NCBI GenBank assembly: GCA_963761905.1
Contig: CAVXIQ010000001.1
Coordinates: 248,001-312,000 of the forward strand
DNA length: 64,000 nt
Reading direction: 5' to 3'
Source of the DNA: Gaiellasilicea sp963761905
Lineage (GTDB): Bacteria > Actinomycetota > Thermoleophilia > Gaiellales > Gaiellaceae
The translations under genes and the position numbers were made by a program. This document shows, in pieces, positions 45,712 through 53,906 of the stretch. The notes beneath the pieces were generated by a model that saw only the letters and a list, made by a program, of their open reading frames with translations, did no database searches and was not told the DNA's origin. Position 1 is the first letter of the stretch. Each line of letters begins with the position of its first letter.

Positions 45712-46257
45712 GTGAGCGAAGCACGGCTAGAGGTCGCTGGCTCCGGGCTTGCCCCCGTCACCGAGGGTTGGTTCGTCGTCAACGTTGGCGATGCCGAGTG
45801 GTTCTCCTCGGATACGCGCGGCGCGGCGTGTTGGTTCGCGAACGAGTACGGCGAGCCTCCGATCGAGTTCCCGCAGTTCGGCATCAATGTCACTGTCCTC
45901 GAGCCCGGGCAGAGCGGCGTCTACCACGCCGAGGCGAATCAGGAGGCGTTCCTCATCCTGGCGGGTGAATGCAGGCTGCTGGTCGAGGGCGAGGAGCGGC
46001 GGCTCCGAGCCTGGGATTTCTTTCATTCGCCTCCCGGGACCGAGCACGCATTCGTGGGAGCTGGCGAAGAGCCGTGCGTGATCCTGATGGTTGGCGCCCA
46101 TCTGAGCCCCGACGTGCGGTATCCGGTGTCAGACCTCGCAGCGCGCTACGGCGCGGGGGTGGAGAACGAGACAACAGATCCTGACGAGGTGTATGCCACC
46201 GCCGAGAGGTTCCGGCGGGAGCGACCGCCGTACTGGTCACACCTGCCCTGGGGCTAG
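45712..46257 (+). CDS. Cupin-domain protein
   Basis: About 181 residues. A cupin barrel is indicated by GQSGVYHAEANQEAFLILAGECRLLVEGEE and, in the second motif, FFHSPPGTEHAFVGAGEEPC. The expected His/Glu metal ligands are largely present. The start is probably GTG 45712; an in-frame GTG at 45625 is possible but gives an extra 29 residues of weak quality. Function is unknown; cupins include isomerases, dioxygenases and sugar-binding proteins. 45585-45711 holds nothing else visible. Confidence 0.7.
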   Translation: MSEARLEVAGSGLAPVTEGWFVVNVGDAEWFSSDTRGAACWFANEYGEPPIEFPQFGINVTVLEPGQSGVYHAEANQEAFLILAGECRLLVEGEERRLRAWDFFHSPPGTEHAFVGAGEEPCVILMVGAHLSPDVRYPVSDLAARYGAGVENETTDPDEVYATAERFRRERPPYWSHLPWG

Positions 46258-46340
46258 AGCCGTTCGCCGTAGTCGTCGGGCGTGATCGCCCACAACTGGC
46301 CCATGCGAGTGTCTGTCACGCGGCTTGGCATAGTGGCGGC

Positions 46341-46901
46341 ATGGCCAAGACGCAGTACTTGACGGCGGCGAGCCTCGACGGGTACATCGCCGACCAGGAC
46401 AACTCGCTTGCCTGGCTCTTCGAGGTCGATCGAGAGCAAGGTGACGATGATTCGTTCACACGCTTCTTCACGGAGATAGGTGCGATGGCTATGGGAGCGA
46501 CCACGTACGAGTGGGTGATCGACCACGACAATCTCCTCGATCACCCCGAAAAATGGCACGGCCACTACGGCGGGACTCCGTGCTGGGTCTTCACGCATCG
46601 AACGCTGCCGTCGATTCCAGGAGCTGACATCCGATTCGCGAACGGCGATGTTCGCCCGGTTCACGAGGAGATGACCCAAGCGGCGGGCGAGGAGAACATC
46701 TGGCTCGTGGGCGGCGGCGAGCTCGTAGGGCAGTTCGCCGATTGCGGTCTTCTGGACGAGGTTCTTGTCGGCATCGCGCCGGTCACCCTTGGTGGCGGAG
46801 CCCCGTTGCTCCCGCGCCGGCTCACCGCAGCGGACCTCGAGCTCGTCGATGTCGTCCGCGACAAGCAGTTCGCACGACTCAGCTACCGGCTGCGGCGATA
46901 G
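46341..46901 (+). CDS. Dihydrofolate-reductase-like / RibD C-terminal domain protein
   Basis: 186 residues of the DHFR fold: MAKTQYLTAASLDGYIADQ at the N-terminus, IGAMAMGATTYEWVI, ENIWLVGGGELVGQF and LDEVLVGIAPVTLGGG. This family (RibD_C/YyaP-like) is usually of unknown role and is distinct from true FolA. CATAGT lies 6 nt before ATG, which is consistent with leaderless expression. Confidence 0.85.
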   Translation: MAKTQYLTAASLDGYIADQDNSLAWLFEVDREQGDDDSFTRFFTEIGAMAMGATTYEWVIDHDNLLDHPEKWHGHYGGTPCWVFTHRTLPSIPGADIRFANGDVRPVHEEMTQAAGEENIWLVGGGELVGQFADCGLLDEVLVGIAPVTLGGGAPLLPRRLTAADLELVDVVRDKQFARLSYRLRR

Positions 46902-46922
46902 CCGGCACAGCGGCAGCCCGAT

Positions 46923-47498
46923 CTACCGGCGTCTCGCCACCGCCTTGCGCATCACGCAGTTCCTCAGGCCTTTCGGCCGGACATAGCTGAAGCCCTCACG
47001 CTCGTACAGTGCGCGGGTGCTGTTGTAGAGGACGGACATCTTCTTTCCTTCGGTGGTGTCATGCGGATAGCCCTCGACGGTTCCACCACCGGCGTGTGCG
47101 ATCAGGTCGACCGCGCCGCGGAGCGCGACGGCGGTGACTCCTCTGCGGCGGTATTTCTTGTCGACGAAGATGCAGGTGATCCGGTAGTCGGGGAGTTGGT
47201 CGAGCGTCTGCTCGTACTCCTTGCGGTGGTGGATGTTCGGTAGCTCGTCGGGTGGGCCGTACTGAGCCCAGGCGATGGCCTCGTCTCCGTCGAACACGAG
47301 CGCTGCGTGCGCTCGCTGTTCGGCGACCAGCCGCTCCTTGAGCGCGCGGTTGCCGTCGGCAGTGAACGTCTTCTCGGCGTGGAAGGTGTGGAACCAGGTG
47401 CACCAGCAACCCCCGAACACACCGTTGTGCCGTTCGACGAGCCGGGCGAATGCGTCCCACGTACCGGCGTCGAGCGGCTTGACGACGTAGTCCGACAT
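46923..47498 (-). CDS. GNAT-family acetyltransferase
   Basis: 191 residues with the acetyl-CoA loop VDKKYRRRGVTAVALRGAV and a Trp/Cys-rich start (GGCWCTWFHTFHAEKTF) seen in one actinobacterial GNAT group. The substrate is unknown. A GAGGAGG ribosome-binding site precedes the ATG, so it is translated conventionally, unlike many neighbours. 47499-47653 holds no other gene. Confidence 0.82.
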   Translation of the reverse strand: MSDYVVKPLDAGTWDAFARLVERHNGVFGGCWCTWFHTFHAEKTFTADGNRALKERLVAEQRAHAALVFDGDEAIAWAQYGPPDELPNIHHRKEYEQTLDQLPDYRITCIFVDKKYRRRGVTAVALRGAVDLIAHAGGGTVEGYPHDTTEGKKMSVLYNSTRALYEREGFSYVRPKGLRNCVMRKAVARRR

Positions 47499-47653
47499 CC
47501 AGCAGCCTCCTCGTCAGGATTCATGTGCAGCGTAAACAAGCCTGCAGGCTCGACACCGGCCTCGAGGTCTGCCGACGCTCGGGAACGCCCGTGAATCCGG
47601 TGTCGTCCGGCGGGGGTCCTAGAGTCGGACGAACCGACCTGGAGGGAGGGCAC

Positions 47654-47878
47654 ATGGCAGGCGACTACCCGGCAGGCGCTCACATCGAAGCTGGCGAACA
47701 CGCAGAGGAGCTGTTGATGATCGAAGAGGCGGACGCCTGGTTCGAGTACCTCGAGGCGACCCGCGGTCAGAACGAGAAGCGCTACGCAGAGCTCGAGCCG
47801 TGGGCCTTCGCAAGGCTGTCGCAGCGGCTGCGCGCGGTGCGCGCCCGGCGCGCGCGGCTGCGCCCGGCCGCCGCTTAG
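47654..47878 (+). CDS. Small hypothetical protein (74 aa)
   Basis: A strong GGAGGGAGGG ribosome-binding site lies 3-4 nt before ATG. The protein has an acidic helix (EHAEELLMIEEADAWFEYLE) followed by a very basic tail (RLRAVRARRARLRP). No family is recognised. The charge split could allow nucleic-acid or ribosome contact, but that is only a reading of composition. rne follows 136 bp downstream on the same strand. Confidence 0.55.
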   Translation: MAGDYPAGAHIEAGEHAEELLMIEEADAWFEYLEATRGQNEKRYAELEPWAFARLSQRLRAVRARRARLRPAAA

Positions 47879-47963
47879 CAGGCCCGCCTCCAGAGCCGTC
47901 GGATCCGGCTGCTAGCCTGTCCTCAGGCCATGCCTACGTTTTTCATCACTCGCAGCGCGCGAC

Positions 47964-47981
47964 CGGCCGCATCCGCGGCCG
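47964..47981 (+). promoter_or_regulatory. Perfect hairpin in the rne leader
   Basis: CGGCCGC-ATCC-GCGGCCG is a perfect 7-bp stem with a 4-nt loop, followed by TGTCTTTG, 33 nt before the TTG start of the RNase E/G gene. RNase E genes in other bacteria are autoregulated through 5' leader structure, so this could be a feedback element or an attenuator. Nothing else is visible in 47879-48014. Confidence 0.45.
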
Positions 47982-48014
47982 TGTCTTTGCGCGCGCCCAC
48001 CCTAGGAGAAGCAT

Positions 48015-50912
48015 TTGTCACCCTGGTTTCGACGGAAGCGCAAGCAAGAGGAGCAGAGGGCTGCGGAAGCCGCCGCGGCTCCTGTAGTCCAGGAGGCACC
48101 GCCTGAGGCGGTAGCCGCGGTTTCAACCCCCGCCGCGAACGGCGACGCGGGAGCCGGCACAGGAACGGGAACCGCGGCCAAGCGCCGCAGGGGTAATCGC
48201 GGCGGACGCGGCCGGAAGAAGCCCGGCACGGCGAGCACGGGAGAGGCGACAGCCGAGCCCGGCGACCGCGCTGAGCAGCCCGAGCAGCCGCAGCGCAAGC
48301 CGCAGGCGCAGCGCGGCCAAGCCGGCGAGCGAAGCCAGCGGCAGGAACGCCGCGCAAACCAGCAGGGAAACCGCCGCCGCGTCCCGCAGAAGCGAGCGCC
48401 GCTGCCCAAGGCCAAGCGCGAGCTGCTGATCTCGGTCGACGTCGGCGAGCAACGCGTCGCGATCCTCGAGGACGACCGCGTCGCCGAGGTCTATCTCGAG
48501 CGGCCGGAGAAGCGCTCGATCGCCGGCAACATCTACCTCGGCACCGTCGACAACGTCCTGCCCGGGATGGAAGCCGCATTCGTCGAGATCGGCCTCGAGA
48601 AGAACGGCTTCCTCTACGTCGACGAGATCGTCGTCCCCGAGCTCGAGGGCAAGCGCCACGGCAAGAAGATCACCGACCTGATCGCGCGCGGCCAGGAGAT
48701 CCTCGTCCAGGCCGTCAAGGATCCGATGAAGACGAAGGGCGCGCGGCTCACCACCGAGATCTCGCTTCCCGGACGTTTTCTCGTCTTCGTGCCGCAGGGA
48801 GAGGGCCTCGGTGTCTCGCGCCGGCTCGACGACGGCGAGCGCGTCCGTTTGAAGGAGATCATCAAGGGGCTCGACGCCAAGGAGGGCGGGATCATCGTCC
48901 GCACCGCGGCCGAGGGCGCCTCCGCTGAGGACATCGAGCGCGATCTCGTCTTCCTGCAGCGGCTCTGGAAGACCATTCAGGCGAAGGCGAAGACCTCGAA
49001 GGCGCCGGCGCTCGTCTACCAGGAAGCCGAGCTGCCGCTCCGGATCGTCCGCGATCTCTTCGCAGGCGACTTCGTCAGCGCCCAGATCGACCACGAGCGC
49101 ACCTTCAAGCGGATCGTCGGCTACCTGAAGAAGACCTCGCCGCACATGCTCGAGCGCGTCCATCGCTACAAGGAGAAGACGCCGCTCTTCGAGGGCACGG
49201 GCGTCGACGCCGAGATCCGCTCGACGCTCTCTCGCCGCGTCGATCTGCCTTCGGGCGGCTACTTGATCTTCGACTACGCCGAGGCGTTCACCGTCGTCGA
49301 CGTCAATACCGGTCGCTTCGTGGGCTCGCGTTCCAAGAGCTCCGGTGCGCGGCTCGAGGACACGATCACGAAGAACAATCTCGAGGCGGTCAAGGAGGTC
49401 GTCCGCCAGCTCCGGCTGCGCGACATCGGCGGGATCATCGTCATCGACTTCATCGACATGGCGAACCCGAAGAACCGGGCGACGGTCGAGGAGGCGCTCC
49501 GCAACGAGCTCGAGCGCGACCGGACGAAGACCTACGTCGTCGAGATCTCCCCGCTCGGCCTCGTCGAGATGACGCGCCAGAACGTGACCGACGGCCCGCG
49601 CGAGATCCTGACCAAGAAGTGCCCGACCTGCGAGGGCGACGGGATCGTCGTCTCGGAGACGACGGCCGCGATGGACCTCGAGCGTCGTCTGCGCTCGCTC
49701 GCTGCCGGCTCGCGTGCCCAGGCGTTCCGAGTGGAGGTCAGCGGGCGCACGGCTTCGCTCCTCATCGGCCCTGGCGCCAACCGCCTCACCGAGATCGAGG
49801 CTGTCTCGAAGAAGCGGTTCTTCTTCGTCTCGAAGGAGGGTGCGCACGCCGATCATCTGGCGGTGCTGGAGGAAGGCAAGCTCGCGGACATCCAGCCAGC
49901 TTCCCCAGTCGCCGAAGGGGCCGAGGTCGACCTGAAGCTCGTGGAGCTCGGCCTGCACGACGCCTCTGCCGCCGTCGGCAAGCTCGACGGCATCGACGTG
50001 ATCGTCGGTGGCGCCGCAAAGCTCGTGGGGAAGAAGGCCAAGGTTCGGATCGAGCGCGTGCTCGACGGGTCGGCCCACGCGACGCTGCTCGCCGGCGGGG
50101 TGGCGGTGCCGGATGCGATCACGTTCGAGAGTGAGGCCGAGAAGCCGACGAGGGCGCCGGCGCGGTCGAAGAAGGCTGCCGAGGATGCGCCGGTGCTGCC
50201 TGCGCTCGAAGAAGAGCAGGAAGCCGAGCCGGTTGCAGAAGCGGGCGAGGCGGAGCCCGAGACGGACCTCGACGAGGCGGACGCCGGCGAGCAGGAACTG
50301 GATGCGGACGGCGCCGCTCCGGCGAAGAAGAAGACGCGGCGCGGCTCACGCGGCGGGCGCAACCGGAAGAAGAAGCCGGTCGAGGGCGCCGAAGGCGAAG
50401 CGCTCACTGAAGCCGCGGAGCCTGTCGACGTGGACGGCGAGGACGAGCTCGACGCTGCACGTGCGGCCACTCCGCGCACTCCCCGCACTCCGCGGATCCA
50501 TCTTCCGGCTTCCGACTTGGACGGCGAGGCTCCCAAGCCAAAGCCACGCAGCCGTGCCAAGGCGGTGCCCGCGACCGACGAGGAGTCGCCGGTCGAGGCC
50601 GTCGCAAGCGACCCCGAGAGCGATGCGGAGGTGGTGGACGGCGAGCAGCCGGTCAAGAAGAAGACCCGGCGCGGCTCGCGCGGCGGTCGCAACCGGAAGA
50701 AGAAGCCGGTCGTGGCCGGCGAGAACGGCGACGCTCCGGAAGCCGCCGACGCTGCCCAGCCCGACGAGGCCGCCCAGCCTGACGAAGCCGCGCAGCCCGC
50801 TGCCGTCGCGGCGCCCGCAAGCAAGCCGTCACGTCCCGAGCCCGTCTCCGACGAACCCCAGACCGACTCCGACGACTATGTGCCGATGTCCGAGTGGGGC
50901 GACGAGATCTAG
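48015..50912 (+). CDS. rne: Ribonuclease E/G with basic repeat motifs
   Basis: 965 residues. A low-complexity basic N-terminus leads into an S1-type domain (SIAGNIYLGTVDNVLPGMEA), then the RNase E/G catalytic core with the magnesium aspartates in VVDVNTGRFVG and IIVIDFIDM and the Zn-link CPTCEGDG. A TRAM-like domain follows (GAEVDLKLVELGLHDASA). The tail contains two identical 19-residue copies of a KKKTRRGSRGGRNRKKKPV motif (50325-50381, 50655-50711), with a related copy at the N-terminus (48180-48227). It processes and decays RNA. The start is TTG 48015 with AGGAG upstream. Confidence 0.95.
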   Translation: MSPWFRRKRKQEEQRAAEAAAAPVVQEAPPEAVAAVSTPAANGDAGAGTGTGTAAKRRRGNRGGRGRKKPGTASTGEATAEPGDRAEQPEQPQRKPQAQRGQAGERSQRQERRANQQGNRRRVPQKRAPLPKAKRELLISVDVGEQRVAILEDDRVAEVYLERPEKRSIAGNIYLGTVDNVLPGMEAAFVEIGLEKNGFLYVDEIVVPELEGKRHGKKITDLIARGQEILVQAVKDPMKTKGARLTTEISLPGRFLVFVPQGEGLGVSRRLDDGERVRLKEIIKGLDAKEGGIIVRTAAEGASAEDIERDLVFLQRLWKTIQAKAKTSKAPALVYQEAELPLRIVRDLFAGDFVSAQIDHERTFKRIVGYLKKTSPHMLERVHRYKEKTPLFEGTGVDAEIRSTLSRRVDLPSGGYLIFDYAEAFTVVDVNTGRFVGSRSKSSGARLEDTITKNNLEAVKEVVRQLRLRDIGGIIVIDFIDMANPKNRATVEEALRNELERDRTKTYVVEISPLGLVEMTRQNVTDGPREILTKKCPTCEGDGIVVSETTAAMDLERRLRSLAAGSRAQAFRVEVSGRTASLLIGPGANRLTEIEAVSKKRFFFVSKEGAHADHLAVLEEGKLADIQPASPVAEGAEVDLKLVELGLHDASAAVGKLDGIDVIVGGAAKLVGKKAKVRIERVLDGSAHATLLAGGVAVPDAITFESEAEKPTRAPARSKKAAEDAPVLPALEEEQEAEPVAEAGEAEPETDLDEADAGEQELDADGAAPAKKKTRRGSRGGRNRKKKPVEGAEGEALTEAAEPVDVDGEDELDAARAATPRTPRTPRIHLPASDLDGEAPKPKPRSRAKAVPATDEESPVEAVASDPESDAEVVDGEQPVKKKTRRGSRGGRNRKKKPVVAGENGDAPEAADAAQPDEAAQPDEAAQPAAVAAPASKPSRPEPVSDEPQTDSDDYVPMSEWGDEI

Positions 50913-50933
50913 ACCCTCGAATCGCGCGTTCGC

Positions 50934-50966
50934 TACAATCCCCCGACTCGCGGGCATCAGGCCCGC
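50934..50966 (+). promoter_or_regulatory. rplU promoter and leader hairpin
   Basis: TACAAT (50934-50939) is a good -10. A hairpin GCGGGC-ATCAG-GCCCGC (50950-50966) sits in the roughly 35-nt leader before rplU. L21 operons often have a short autoregulatory leader; this is consistent in position and size, but the identity with a known leader family cannot be checked here. Confidence 0.55.
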
Positions 50967-50979
50967 GTTTCGCACGCCT

Positions 50980-51522
50980 ATGAGCTCCTACGCAATCATC
51001 TCCCTCGGTGGCAAGCAGTACCGCGTCCGCGAGGGCGAGCGGCTGCTCGTCGACCGCCTGCCGCACGGCGAGGGCAAGACCTTCAGCCCGACCGTCCTGC
51101 TGACGGGTGGGGGCGATGACGGGCCGAACCTCTCGCCGAGCGCGACCGTGACCGCGCGAGTCGTCGCCGACGTGAAGGGCGAGAAGATCCGGATCGGCAA
51201 GTACCGGCCGAAGAACGGCTACAAGAAGCACACCGGCTTCCGCGCGAGCCTCTCGCAGATCCAGATCGAGTCGATCGGCGCGTCGAAGCCGAAGAAGAGC
51301 GAGACCGCAAAGGCCCCGGAGCCGGCAGAGGCCGACGACCGCGTGAAGGGCATGCCCGCCGGCTACGCGGAGCTGACCGTGGCCGAGATCAAGACCGCGT
51401 CGGCCGACTGGAACCGACCGATGCTCGAGGCGGCGCTCGAGTACGAGCAGGCACACGGCAAGCGCAAGGGAGCGCTTGCCGCAATCGAATCCGCACTCGC
51501 GGCGAAGGAGGAGGCGAGCTAG
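50980..51522 (+). CDS. rplU: 50S ribosomal protein L21 with C-terminal extension
   Basis: Residues 1-100 are normal L21 (YAIISLGGKQYRVREGERL, KIRIGKYRPKNGYKKHTGF). About 75 more residues follow, including VKGMPAGYAELTVAEIKTA and a helix ending LAAKEEAS. L21 usually ends near residue 105, so the extension is lineage-specific. L21 binds 23S rRNA domain II. It is followed directly by rpmA. Confidence 0.95.
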   Translation: MSSYAIISLGGKQYRVREGERLLVDRLPHGEGKTFSPTVLLTGGGDDGPNLSPSATVTARVVADVKGEKIRIGKYRPKNGYKKHTGFRASLSQIQIESIGASKPKKSETAKAPEPAEADDRVKGMPAGYAELTVAEIKTASADWNRPMLEAALEYEQAHGKRKGALAAIESALAAKEEAS

Positions 51523-51798
51523 ATGGCGCACAAGAAGGGTCTCGGCTCCTCCCGGAACGGGCGCGACTCGAACGCGCAGCGGCTCGGCGTCAAGGTCTTC
51601 GGCGGTCAGGAGATCAAGGCCGGCGGGATCATCGTCCGCCAGCGCGGAACCCGCTTCCGCTCCGGTCCCGGCACGGGCCTCGGCCGCGATCACACGATCT
51701 TCGCGACGCAGGCCGGCACAGTCGAGTTCCGCACGAGCGGGGACAAGCGCTTCATCTCGGTCGCCCCAGCCGAGACCGCCTCGGTCGACGCGAGCTAG
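51523..51798 (+). CDS. rpmA: 50S ribosomal protein L27
   Basis: 91 residues starting AHKKGLGSSRNGRDS, the flexible N-terminus that reaches the peptidyl-transferase centre, followed by GGIIVRQRGTRFRSGPGTGLG. Intact, immediately after rplU. Confidence 0.96.
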   Translation: MAHKKGLGSSRNGRDSNAQRLGVKVFGGQEIKAGGIIVRQRGTRFRSGPGTGLGRDHTIFATQAGTVEFRTSGDKRFISVAPAETASVDAS

Positions 51799-51804
51799 TC
51801 ACCC

Positions 51805-53001
51805 GTGTTCAACGATCGCGCCCGCATCGAGGTGCTGGCGGGTCGCGGCGGGGACGGCGGGCTCAGCTTCCGGCGCGAGAAGCACGTGCCGCGGGGCGGC
51901 CCGGACGGCGGTGACGGCGGTCGTGGCGGCGACGTGATCCTCGTCGCCAACAAGGATCTCCGCGATCTCTCGGCGTTCCGCCGGAAGACGAGGTTCAAAG
52001 CCGGTCGCGGCGAGCCCGGTCGCGGCGCGCGCAAGCACGGCGCCGACGGGGCCCCGATCGTGCTCGACGTGCCGGTCGGGACGCAGGCTCGGACGCTCGA
52101 CGGTGAGCTCGTCGCCGACCTGAAGACACCCGGGGCGCGCATCGTGCTTGCCAGAGGCGGCAATGGAGGCCGGGGCAACGCACGGTTCGCCACTCCGACC
52201 CGTCAGACGCCACGCTTTGCCGAGGTCGGCGATCCACCCGGCGAGGCAGAGATCGAGCTCCACTTGAAGCTTCTCGCCGATGCGGCGCTGGCCGGGCTTC
52301 CGAACGCCGGCAAGTCGTCGCTCCTCCGCCGGCTCTCGAACGCGAGGCCGAAGGTCGCCGAGTACCCGTTCACGACGCTCGCGCCGGTGCTCGGAACCGT
52401 CGAGTCGCCGGACGGCGCCCAGCTCACCGTCGCCGACGTCCCCGGCCTGATCGAGGGGGCCAGCGAGGGAATCGGCCTGGGGCACGAGTTTCTCGCCCAC
52501 CTCGAGCGCGCGCGGCTCCTCCTGCACGTGATCGACTGCTCGGAGGGCGACATCGAGGAGCGCTTCCGGACGATCGAGCGCGAGCTTGCGCTGTACGGCG
52601 CCGGTCTGGACGAGCGGCCCCAGGCGATCGTCCTGAACAAGATCGACCTGTTGCCCGAGGCGCCAGATTTCACCGTCGAGGCCGAGCGCGTCGTCGCCGT
52701 CTTTCGAGTCTCCGCCGCAACGGGCGAGGGCATCGACGAGCTGAAACGGACGCTCTTCACGCTTGTTCCGCCTCAGCTCTCGGCGCCGGCGAGCGAGGAG
52801 ACGCCGGAGCTGCCCGAATTCCTCGAGTACCGGCCACAACCGCCCGCTCGCCGCGCCTATCGGATCTACCGCACCGATCGGGGCTTCCGCGTCGTCGGGG
52901 AGGCACCGGCGGGCGAGGAGCTCGAGGCAGCGCTGACCGCCGCCGGAGTGCGCAAGGGCCAGGAGGTCGAGCTCGCCGACGAGACGCTCGAATGGCAGTA
53001 G
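51805..53001 (+). CDS. obgE: Obg-family GTPase
   Basis: 398 residues: glycine-rich Obg fold (GRGGDGGLSFRREKHVPRGG), GTPase G1 GLPNAGKSSLL, G3 DVPGLIEGA, G4 LNKIDLL, and a C-terminal OCT domain (RAYRIYRTDRGFRVVGEAP). It is a late 50S assembly and stress GTPase. GTG 51805 is 6 nt after rpmA, and it overlaps nadD by 10 nt. Confidence 0.95.
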   Translation: MFNDRARIEVLAGRGGDGGLSFRREKHVPRGGPDGGDGGRGGDVILVANKDLRDLSAFRRKTRFKAGRGEPGRGARKHGADGAPIVLDVPVGTQARTLDGELVADLKTPGARIVLARGGNGGRGNARFATPTRQTPRFAEVGDPPGEAEIELHLKLLADAALAGLPNAGKSSLLRRLSNARPKVAEYPFTTLAPVLGTVESPDGAQLTVADVPGLIEGASEGIGLGHEFLAHLERARLLLHVIDCSEGDIEERFRTIERELALYGAGLDERPQAIVLNKIDLLPEAPDFTVEAERVVAVFRVSAATGEGIDELKRTLFTLVPPQLSAPASEETPELPEFLEYRPQPPARRAYRIYRTDRGFRVVGEAPAGEELEAALTAAGVRKGQEVELADETLEWQ

Positions 53002-53543
53002 TCGGGATCTTCGGAGGACGCTTCGACCCGCCGCACCTCGGTCACCTCGCACTTGCCCGCGCCGCCGTCCGCCACTTCGGGATCGACGAGCTGCACGTGA
53101 CGGTCGTGGCCGATGCGGCGCACAAGCCCGCGGAAGCCCCGGCGGGGGATCGGCTGGAGCTCGCGAAGCTGACCTTCGCCGACCTGAACGCCGTGGTCGA
53201 GCTCGAGCAGCATGCGTACACCGTCGACGCGCTCGAAGCGTACGGCTACGACGAGCCGATCTTTCTGATCGGCGCCGATCAGCTCGCAGCGCTTCCGAGC
53301 TGGAAGGAGCCCGAACGCGTGCTCGAGCTCGCCCGGCTCGGCGTCGCCGCACGTCCGGGTTACGAGCTCCCGATCGCGTCGCCGCGAGTCGAGGTCTTCG
53401 AGCTCGAGCCGCACCCCGTTTCCTCGTCGGAGCTCCGCCGGCGCGTCCGGGAGGGAAGCTCGATCGACGGATTCGTCGTCCCCGCCGTCGCCGCCTACAT
53501 CACCGCGCGAGGCCTTTACACCCGCGCGCGACGGCTACACTGA
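52992..53543 (+). CDS. nadD: Nicotinate-nucleotide adenylyltransferase
   Basis: 183 residues with the nucleotidyl-transferase motif GGRFDPPHLGHL near the N-terminus and the C-terminal PVSSSELRRRVREG (ISSTXXR type). It makes deamido-NAD in NAD synthesis. Starting inside obgE and ending in CTGA, it is tightly coupled both ways. Confidence 0.94.
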   Translation: MAVVGIFGGRFDPPHLGHLALARAAVRHFGIDELHVTVVADAAHKPAEAPAGDRLELAKLTFADLNAVVELEQHAYTVDALEAYGYDEPIFLIGADQLAALPSWKEPERVLELARLGVAARPGYELPIASPRVEVFELEPHPVSSSELRRRVREGSSIDGFVVPAVAAYITARGLYTRARRLH

Positions 53544-53905
53544 GCGCTCTGAACTCGCTCGAACAAGCACGCCGGATCGCCGCTCTCGCAGCGGAGAAGC
53601 TGGCCGAAGACGTCGTCATCCTCGACATGCGACCCGTGTGCGTCTACACGGATTTCTTCGTACTCGCGACCGGCCGGAGCGCCCGCCAGACGAAGTCGAT
53701 CTACGACGAGGTCTACGGCCGGCTCAAGGCCGAGGCCAAGCTGACGCCGCGCGCCACCGACGGGACCCGCGAGGCGGAATGGATCGTGGCCGACTACCTC
53801 GACGTCGTCCTCCACGTCTTCACGCCGGAGACCCGCGCTTTCTACCGACTCGAGGATCTCTGGGGCGACGTGCCGGCCGTGGAGCTCGAAGCCGCGACCG
53901 CCTGA
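53540..53905 (+). CDS. rsfS: Ribosome silencing factor RsfS, probable CTG start
   Basis: About 121 residues: LEQARRIAALAAEKLAEDVVILD, then YTDFFVLATGRSARQTKSI, and REAEWIVADYLDVVLHVF, matching RsfS/RsfA, which binds L14 and blocks subunit joining. ATG 53627 lies in the middle of the domain. Upstream in frame there is no ATG, GTG or TTG, only CTG 53540, overlapping the nadD stop (CTGA). CTG is therefore the likely start, unless a consensus error has changed a GTG or ATG. Confidence 0.85.
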   Translation: MSALNSLEQARRIAALAAEKLAEDVVILDMRPVCVYTDFFVLATGRSARQTKSIYDEVYGRLKAEAKLTPRATDGTREAEWIVADYLDVVLHVFTPETRAFYRLEDLWGDVPAVELEAATA

Positions 53906-53906
53906 G

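Noticed and set aside
48123..50078. Long open frames antisense to rne and to many other GC-rich genes
   Set aside because: Such frames are expected opposite high-GC coding sequence, lack ribosome-binding sites, and show no family motifs.
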